Of a stretch of 64,000 bases of DNA, positions 58,577 to 64,000 are shown in pieces. The notes under the pieces are model-generated. The model worked only from the letters and a program-made list of their open reading frames with translations, made no database searches and was not told the origin of the DNA. Origin of the DNA: Streptomyces violaceusniger Tu 4113 (GTDB lineage: Bacteria; Actinomycetota; Actinomycetes; Streptomycetales; Streptomycetaceae); contig NC_015957.1 in the NCBI RefSeq assembly GCF_000147815.2, positions 5,332,001 to 5,396,000 of the forward strand, given 5' to 3'. Position numbers and translations under genes: made by a program. The stretch's first letter is position 1. Each line of letters opens with the position of its first letter.

Positions 58577-60877
58577 ATGACCATCTCCGCGTCCCGTCCC
58601 TCGGCGCAGGGCCCTTCGCAGGCCGCACCGCAGCACTCCGCCGGCTCAGCGCCCATTGGCCTGCCACACCCTTCTGCCGGTGCCGAAGGGTGGTATCTCA
58701 ACGGGCATCTGCGGGATGAGAGCGGCGACGAGTACACGTGGATGATCAGCGTACTGAAACACCACGACGTGCGGGACCGCGCGGCCGGTCCCGGGTACGG
58801 CGTGGTGTCCACGTGCTCGGGCCCGGCAGGGGTCTCCCACGGCGCCTGGCTCACGCCCACCATGCACCGCGCGGTCCGCGAGGCGCTCCGCGGCGACACC
58901 GCGCAGGATCACCGGGTCCGCGAGGCGCTGGCGGAGGCCCTCGCCGAGGGCCCGCTGCTGCCCGACCGGCTGCTGCCCGAGCCGGTGGTGGAGTCGGCCG
59001 AAACGCTGGACATGTCCTTCGGGGACGTGGCCGCGCTGCGCCGTGCGGAGGACGGCGGATACCGCCTGGCCTTCCAGGACAGGGAACGCTTCGAGCTTCT
59101 CCTCACTCCCGCCAAGGCGGCGGTCCCGCAGTTCGACGCCCGTGGGCGCTATCCGGGGCGGCTTCCGACCGACGCGGACGCGATGACGTCGTACTTCGTG
59201 CCCCGGCTGCACGTCGACGGGACCCTGCGTCGTGCGGACGGCACCCAAAGACGGGTGGAGGGGCACGCCTGGTTCGAGCAGGACTGGGGCAGCACCTACT
59301 ACGACGTCGAGCGGACCCCGGGAACACCGGACCACACCTGGGAGTGGGCCGGCATCCAGCTCGGCAACGGCTGGGAGATCAGCTGCATTCACGCGCGCAA
59401 CACCGATCCCGCCACGGGCGCCACCACGCTGGAATTCACCCGCGCCACGGCGGTTGCCCCGGACGGCAGTGTCGGCTACCACGACGTGGACTGGCAGCCC
59501 GTGCGCCATTGGACCTCACTGGCCACCCTCAACACCTACCCCACCGCGGTGCGCGTGCGCGTCCCCGATCTCGGCCTGGATGTCGAGGTGATCGCTCCGG
59601 CGACGGAGGGCGAGGTCCGTACTCTGATCGTCGGACGCGCCTTCTGGGAGAGCCCCGCCACCGTGCGCGGCGTCATGGGAACCACGTCCGTGGCCGGGAC
59701 GGCATTTCTGCAGACCCTCCCGACCAACACCATCGGCGATATCGAGCACTACATGCGCCGCACCCATGACATCGCCCGTGCGGAAACGGCCGCACTCTAT
59801 TCCAGCGATGCCACCGACGAGACCGCGCTGGGTCTGCTCACCGGCACCAGTGGCGGAACGGACCTGGACACCGCCGCCCGGATCCGCCTCCACCAGGCGG
59901 TCGCCGCTCCCGTTCTGCACCTGCTGGACAACCCCGGACGCTCCTGGCGCCCCTACGTGGCCGCGGCCGTCCTCTGCCTTCTCGGCGCCGACCCCGAGCC
60001 CTACCGGCCGCTGACCGCGGTCACCGAACTCCTTCATGTCTCGGCGCTGGTCATCGATGACATCCAGGACAACTCGCCCACCCGGCGCGGCCGCCCGAGC
60101 GTCCACGAGATCTTCGGCACCGCTCCCGCGATCACCGCGGGCACCCTCGGCTACTACACCTTCGACGCCCTCATCCAGCGCGTCCCGCAGGCCGACGACG
60201 GCACCATGCTGCGCATCTACCGCCTTTATCTGCGAGACCTGCGCGCCGCCCACGCCGGTCAGGCCCTCGACCTCGCCGGGCACCACACCGCATTCGACCA
60301 AGCCGTGGCCACCGGTGACGCCCGCCCCCTCCTCGATCAGATCCGCGCCGCCCACCGGCTCAAGACGGGCATGCTCGTCCGCAGCACCGCCGAGGTCTCC
60401 GCGATCCTCGGCGGCGCCGACGAGACACAGCTCGACGCGATCTGCGCGTACTTCGAGGCCGTCGGAATCGCCTACCAGATCACCGACGACGTCTTCGACC
60501 TGTACGGGCAGTGCACCCCCGACGAACACCGGCAGGGCATCACCACCCGCTCACCCGCCGAAGACCTCCACAACGGCGAGGTCACCTACCCCGTGGCCCA
60601 CGCCATCCGCCTCCTCGACGCCGCCGACCGCCAACGCCTGCGCGACGCCCTCCGGCAGTGCTCCGACAGCGGTGCGCTCCAGGCGTCCGACCTGCTGATG
60701 CGCAGCGGAGCCCTCGACGCGTGCATGGCCGAGGCCCGCGAACTCGTCGACAGGACCTGGGACGCTCTCGCCCCCCTGCTCCCGCCGACCCCGCACAAGG
60801 CCATGGTGCGGGCGCTGGGCTGGTACGCCGCCCAACGCGAAACCGACCACATCCCCCGGACAACGGCCCTTCGATGA
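58577..60877 (+). CDS. fusion of CrtC/AttH lipocalin-like domain with polyprenyl synthase
   Basis: 766 residues, one uninterrupted frame. Residues about 35-395 form a CrtC/AttH-type lipocalin-like domain (PF07143): DESGDEYTWMISVLKHHDV, TSYFVPRLHVDGTLRRADGT, the core GHAWFEQDWGSTYY near 228-241 and GNGWEISCIHARNTD. CrtC proteins add water to isoprenoid double bonds, and relatives cyclise them. Residues about 430-740 are an all-trans polyprenyl synthase with first Asp-rich motif DDIQDNSPTRRGRPS near 494 and second motif ITDDVFDLYG near 637, both intact; KTGMLVRSTAEVSAIL is the Lys-Thr region. So one protein may build a prenyl diphosphate and then hydrate or cyclise it. ATG 58577 has only a weak ribosome site. 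It is divergent from an ABC exporter. Confidence 0.85.
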   Translation: MTISASRPSAQGPSQAAPQHSAGSAPIGLPHPSAGAEGWYLNGHLRDESGDEYTWMISVLKHHDVRDRAAGPGYGVVSTCSGPAGVSHGAWLTPTMHRAVREALRGDTAQDHRVREALAEALAEGPLLPDRLLPEPVVESAETLDMSFGDVAALRRAEDGGYRLAFQDRERFELLLTPAKAAVPQFDARGRYPGRLPTDADAMTSYFVPRLHVDGTLRRADGTQRRVEGHAWFEQDWGSTYYDVERTPGTPDHTWEWAGIQLGNGWEISCIHARNTDPATGATTLEFTRATAVAPDGSVGYHDVDWQPVRHWTSLATLNTYPTAVRVRVPDLGLDVEVIAPATEGEVRTLIVGRAFWESPATVRGVMGTTSVAGTAFLQTLPTNTIGDIEHYMRRTHDIARAETAALYSSDATDETALGLLTGTSGGTDLDTAARIRLHQAVAAPVLHLLDNPGRSWRPYVAAAVLCLLGADPEPYRPLTAVTELLHVSALVIDDIQDNSPTRRGRPSVHEIFGTAPAITAGTLGYYTFDALIQRVPQADDGTMLRIYRLYLRDLRAAHAGQALDLAGHHTAFDQAVATGDARPLLDQIRAAHRLKTGMLVRSTAEVSAILGGADETQLDAICAYFEAVGIAYQITDDVFDLYGQCTPDEHRQGITTRSPAEDLHNGEVTYPVAHAIRLLDAADRQRLRDALRQCSDSGALQASDLLMRSGALDACMAEARELVDRTWDALAPLLPPTPHKAMVRALGWYAAQRETDHIPRTTALR

Positions 60878-60908
60878 GCGCGGAGCAGGCCGCGAACCGG
60901 TGGTGCGG

Positions 60909-61667
60909 CTACTCCTCGATGAGTGCCTGAAGCATGGGTTTGCTCTCCTCGGTCACATAGGAGGCGTAGTACTCATAGAGGTTGCAGCGCGCGAGCCGGT
61001 CGGCCTGGATGAGGTCCGCGTGGCGCACCGCCTCGAAAACCTCGGCGTGGTGGGCCACGGACTTGCGCATCAGCGCGACGCTGTCGGGTGCCCGCTGCAG
61101 CTTGTCCTCGATGAGCGCGAGGACCGCGCCACGCACCACCTCACTGCAGACCTGGATCAGATTGTTCCCGCTGGCCTGCGCCACCACATCGTGGAAGGTG
61201 ACATCCGCGGCGCTGAAGGCCGCATACCCTTCGTCGATCGCCTCCCGCATCCGCTCCAGCGCGGCCTCGAGGGCCGCCACCTGCTCGTCGGTGCGCAGCC
61301 GGGCCGCAAGCCGGTTGGCCGAGCCCTCCAGGATCATGCGGAACTGGATCAGTTCGCTCAGCGAAATACCGTCCCTTCTGGCGAGCCGTTCAAGCGGCTT
61401 GCGCAGGTTCTTCGTGGAGTACGGCAGCACCTCGGCGCCGCGCGGATCGCCCGGTCGTGAGCGGATCAGGCCCGCGCTCTCCAGCACCCGCAGCGCCTCG
61501 CGCACGGTGGAACGGCTCACCGAGAACTGGCTCATCAGGTCCCGTTCGCTCGGCAGCCGGTCGCCGGGGCGCAGGGCGCCGCGCGCGAGCGTCTCCTCCA
61601 CCTGCTCGACGACCGCCTCGTAGGCACGGGTCGGACGCACCGGTTGGAAGTACTGCTCTTCTGACAC
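60909..61667 (-). CDS. GntR-family regulator, FadR/FCD type
   Basis: 252 residues from GTG 61667, with AGAAAGGTGG upstream; the in-frame extension to 61778 is non-conserved. Winged helix: RAYEAVVEQVEETLARGALR, PGDRLPSERDLMSQFSVSRS, TVREALRVLESAGLIRSRPG. The FCD ligand domain has six helices with metal ligands Asp in DVTFHDVVAQASGNN (Asp and His) and later His residues in VAHHAEVFEAVRH, which fits binding of an organic acid. It is divergent from the sulfatase genes at 61874, the expected target. Confidence 0.92.
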   Translation of the reverse strand: MSEEQYFQPVRPTRAYEAVVEQVEETLARGALRPGDRLPSERDLMSQFSVSRSTVREALRVLESAGLIRSRPGDPRGAEVLPYSTKNLRKPLERLARRDGISLSELIQFRMILEGSANRLAARLRTDEQVAALEAALERMREAIDEGYAAFSAADVTFHDVVAQASGNNLIQVCSEVVRGAVLALIEDKLQRAPDSVALMRKSVAHHAEVFEAVRHADLIQADRLARCNLYEYYASYVTEESKPMLQALIEE

Positions 61668-61791
61668 GATCCACCTTTCTGGCCGGTTCGTTCCGCTACG
61701 GGTAGCCGAACGTACCGCTCTACGTGCCGTCCCCGCGGCTCGATGAATCCCTTGACAACAGTATTCGGACCGAAACACACTCTTTCAACTA

Positions 61792-61813
61792 GCCAGAATA
61801 TGATGCTGGCCAG
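61792..61813. promoter_or_regulatory. inverted repeat in the GntR/sulfatase promoter region
   Basis: GCCAG (61792-61796) and CTGGC (61806-61810) form an inverted repeat with a 9-bp spacer, overlapping CTGGCCAG (61806-61813). A -35-like TTGACA lies at 61752-61757. Candidate operator for the divergent GntR regulator. Confidence 0.45.
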
Positions 61814-61873
61814 ACCAGTTACCTCAGGAGACCTTGAGACGGGCGAGGAACAGCGGCCACGGTTGGAGGAGCG

Positions 61874-62854
61874 ATGTCAGGAGCCTGTTGCGTCCCCACA
61901 TCAGGGGGCGACCGGGAGATCCCCGAGTCGTCCGCCGTGCGGCTCCGGGCCTCGGATCGGGACCGGGCGCAGGGGCTGCGCGCCATGCTGCGCATCCCCG
62001 CGGGGACGTATCTGATGGGAGGCGATGACGCCGACGCGTTTCCCGAGGACGGTGAAGGCCCGGTCCGGGCGGTGCGGCTGTCGCCGTTCCTGATCGACGC
62101 GACCGCTGTCACCAACAGGCAGTTCGCGACGTTCGTGCGCAGCAGCGGCTACCGTACCGACGCCGAGCGCTACGGCTGGTCCTTCGTGTTCTACGCACTC
62201 GTCCACCCCGACGCCCGGCACCTGGTGCGCGACGGCACGGTGGCACAGGCACCCTGGTGGCTCGCGGTGGACGGGGCGTGCTGGCGGGCCCCCTACGGGC
62301 CGGGGTCGTCATGGACCGATCTGTCGAACCACCCTGTCGTCCATGTCTCCTGGCGTGACGCGTCCGCCTACGCGACATGGGCGGGCAAGCGCCTGCCCAC
62401 GGAGGCGGAGTGGGAGATGGCGGCGCGTGGCGGTCTGGAACGCGCCCGCTTCCCGTGGGGGAATGAGCTCCTGCCCCGGGGGCAGCACCGCTGCAATATC
62501 TGGCAGGGGGAGTTCCCGCAGGTCAACACAGGTGAGGATGGGTATCTGGGAACCGCGCCGGTCAAGTCCTACCGGGCCAACAACTTCGGCCTGTACAACA
62601 CATCGGGCAATGTGTGGGAATGGTGCTCCGACTGGTGGAGCACCACCTGGCACGCGGCCGACCGTCCGGAGACCCGCCAGGACCCGGCCGGACCTCCCGC
62701 CGGGGAGGCGAAGGTGATCCGCGGGGGGTCCTACCTGTGCCACGCGTCGTACTGCAACCGCTACCGCGTCGCCGCGCGCACCTCCAACACACCTGACAGC
62801 AGCACCGGGCACATGGGGTTCCGCTGTGCGGCGGACCTGCCCCCGTCGCGCTGA
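61874..62854 (+). CDS. formylglycine-generating enzyme (sulfatase-maturing)
   Basis: 326 residues from ATG 61874, with GGAGGAG upstream. Family features in order: IPAGTYLMGGDDADAFPEDG, VRLSPFLIDATAVTNRQFA, VVHVSWRDASAYATWAGKRL, PTEAEWEMAARGGLER, FPWGNELLPRGQHRCNIWQG, NTSGNVWEWCSDWW. The copper-binding active-site cysteines are both present in GSYLCHASYCNRYRVAARTS near residues 291-296, matching the two catalytic Cys of the Streptomyces enzyme. It converts the Cys of a CxPxR sulfatase motif to formylglycine with O2. The sulfatase it serves is 48 bp downstream. Confidence 0.95.
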   Translation: MSGACCVPTSGGDREIPESSAVRLRASDRDRAQGLRAMLRIPAGTYLMGGDDADAFPEDGEGPVRAVRLSPFLIDATAVTNRQFATFVRSSGYRTDAERYGWSFVFYALVHPDARHLVRDGTVAQAPWWLAVDGACWRAPYGPGSSWTDLSNHPVVHVSWRDASAYATWAGKRLPTEAEWEMAARGGLERARFPWGNELLPRGQHRCNIWQGEFPQVNTGEDGYLGTAPVKSYRANNFGLYNTSGNVWEWCSDWWSTTWHAADRPETRQDPAGPPAGEAKVIRGGSYLCHASYCNRYRVAARTSNTPDSSTGHMGFRCAADLPPSR

Positions 62855-62902
62855 CGGACCGCCGGCACAACGCACCCATGTCCATGCAAAGGAGCGTCCT
62901 GG

Positions 62903-64000
62903 ATGACCAACGCCTCTCCGCATCCGCCGTCCGCGAGCGGCACTTTCCAAGGCAAGATCGGCACGACCTACGAGGAGTCGACTCCGTGGTGGCCCGAGCA
63001 GCCGGCGCCGCCCGAGGACACGCCCAATGTCGTGGTCATCGTGCTCGACGACGTCGGCTTCTCCGACCTCGGCTGTTTCGGCTCGGACATCGAGACCCCG
63101 GCCATGGACGCCCTCGCCACCGGCGGCCTGCGCTACACCAACTTCCATACCACCACGCTGTGTTCGCCGACCCGGGCCTCCCTGCTGACCGGCCGGAACC
63201 ACCACTCGGTGGGCATGCGGATGCTGTCCAACTTCGACACCGGCTTCCCCAGCGGCCGCGGACGGGTCACCCAGGCCGCCGCGATGCTGCCCGAGGTGCT
63301 GCGCGACAACGGCTTCAACACCATGGCCGTGGGCAAGTGGCATCTGGCGCCGATGGAGCAGACCACCGCGTCCGGGCCGTACACCCAGTGGCCGCTCTCC
63401 CGTGGGTTCGAGCGCTACTACGGATTCCTGGAAGCCGAGACGGACAGCTTCTATCCGGAGCTGTTCTACGACAACCACGCCGTGGCGCCGCCGAAGACCC
63501 CGGAAGAGGGCTATCACCTCAGTGAGGACCTGGTGGACCGGGCGATCGAATTCGTCACGGACCAGACGTCGGTCACTCCCGAGAAGCCCTTCTTCATGTA
63601 CATGGCCTTCGGTGCGGCGCATGCCCCGCACCAGGCGCCACAGGAATACCTGGAGAAATACCGGGGCCGGTTCGACCACGGCTGGGACGTCGAGCGCGAG
63701 ACCCGGCACGCCCGCCAGATCGAACGGGGCATCCTGCCGCCCGGCACCGAACTGGCCCCGCGCAACCCCGGAGTCGAGCCCTTCGACGAGCTGTCGGACG
63801 ACGAGCAGAAGCTGTCCGTGCGCCTCCAGGAGGCCTACGCGGCGATGCTCGACCACACCGACCACCACATCGGCCGGTTCATGGAATTCCTGGAGCGGAT
63901 AGGGCAGTTGGAGAACACCATCACCATCCTGCTCTCGGACAACGGGGCCAGCCAGGAAGGCGGGCAGAAGGGGTCCCTCAACCCCACCGCGTTCCAGAAC
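62903..64000 (+). CDS. type I arylsulfatase, N-terminal part (3' end outside window)
   Basis: 366 codons visible from ATG 62903 (AAAGGAG upstream); the frame is still open at the right edge. The metal-binding N-terminal segment is VVVIVLDDVGFSDLGCFGS with two aspartates. The formylglycine signature is TTLCSPTRASLLTGR near residue 87, a full C-x-P-x-R site. AVGKWHLAPM contains the next active-site Lys and His, and LLSDNGASQEGG near the edge has the Asp-Asn metal ligands. No signal peptide is seen; the first 40 residues are hydrophilic. It hydrolyses sulfate esters; the upstream enzyme activates it. Confidence 0.95.
   Translation, partial: MTNASPHPPSASGTFQGKIGTTYEESTPWWPEQPAPPEDTPNVVVIVLDDVGFSDLGCFGSDIETPAMDALATGGLRYTNFHTTTLCSPTRASLLTGRNHHSVGMRMLSNFDTGFPSGRGRVTQAAAMLPEVLRDNGFNTMAVGKWHLAPMEQTTASGPYTQWPLSRGFERYYGFLEAETDSFYPELFYDNHAVAPPKTPEEGYHLSEDLVDRAIEFVTDQTSVTPEKPFFMYMAFGAAHAPHQAPQEYLEKYRGRFDHGWDVERETRHARQIERGILPPGTELAPRNPGVEPFDELSDDEQKLSVRLQEAYAAMLDHTDHHIGRFMEFLERIGQLENTITILLSDNGASQEGGQKGSLNPTAFQN

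Noticed and set aside
62309..63868. 519-codon minus-strand open frame
   Set aside because: Antisense to the formylglycine-generating enzyme and sulfatase, both of which show complete catalytic motifs on the plus strand.
1..64000. CRISPR array, rRNA, tRNA or prophage
   Set aside because: No regularly spaced repeats, no cloverleaf-like sequence that survives inspection, and no phage structural or integrase genes were seen.

Overview
The window looks like a piece of a Streptomyces (or close actinomycete) chromosome, probably an accessory or arm region. Base composition is very GC-rich, third codon positions are almost all G or C, GTG and TTG starts are common, genes overlap by ATGA/GTGA, exported enzymes carry twin-arginine signals, and one intergenic stretch holds a perfect CebR-type box. 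At least seven genes are truncated, fused or frameshifted, and one IS5-type insertion sequence is present, so the region has been reshaped by deletion and insertion.

Layout. (1) 1-9800: an oxidative/detoxification island with two alpha/beta hydrolases, two medium-chain oxidoreductases, an aromatic-ring FAD monooxygenase, a split flavin monooxygenase system (flavin reductase plus acyl-CoA-dehydrogenase-fold oxygenase), an LLM-type flavin oxidoreductase and an HxlR regulator; an IS5 element with a -1 frameshift sits inside it next to an older transposase remnant. (2) 9294-23768: a plant-polysaccharide locus with GH43, two sugar ABC permeases, a binding lipoprotein, a LacI regulator, a 2-hydroxyacid dehydrogenase, a GH28-like enzyme and two alginate-lyase-family enzymes. 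Three copies of one composite operator tie it together. (3) 24190-28482: a VOC protein, a broken IclR gene, an in-frame chimera of a peptide-binding lipoprotein and a RidA domain, an intact IclR gene and a serine beta-lactamase-fold hydrolase. (4) 28749-33444: secreted GH67 alpha-glucuronidase and a PL9 pectate lyase, separated by a CebR-type box and a LacI-type operator. (5) 33451-39886: a decayed glutamate-mutase fragment, then an MfnB homologue (furan phosphate synthase), aldehyde dehydrogenase, zinc alcohol dehydrogenase, a carboxyl-methyltransferase-family enzyme and an SGNH hydrolase, a candidate small furan pathway. (6) 40116-43556: HxlR/RidA and TetR/SDR divergent pairs plus two small unknown genes. 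(7) 43881-54693: a DSD1-type PLP enzyme divergent from a long run of overlapping genes (polyamine-type ABC importer, glycosyltransferase, NitT/TauT-type ABC importer, hydantoinase). (8) 54822-56842: an MFS remnant, a 46-bp perfect palindrome, and divergent WrbA/pirin genes. (9) 56883-60877: an ABC-2 permease and ATPase divergent from a 766-residue fusion of a CrtC/AttH lipocalin-like domain with a polyprenyl synthase. (10) 60909-64000: a GntR regulator, a formylglycine-generating enzyme and a type I sulfatase that runs off the end.

The strongest candidates for undescribed biology are the CrtC/AttH-prenyl-synthase fusion beside an ABC transporter, the MfnB-centred furan cluster, and the double-importer/glycosyltransferase/hydantoinase operon. 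All functional assignments rest on motif recognition by eye; no database search was run.
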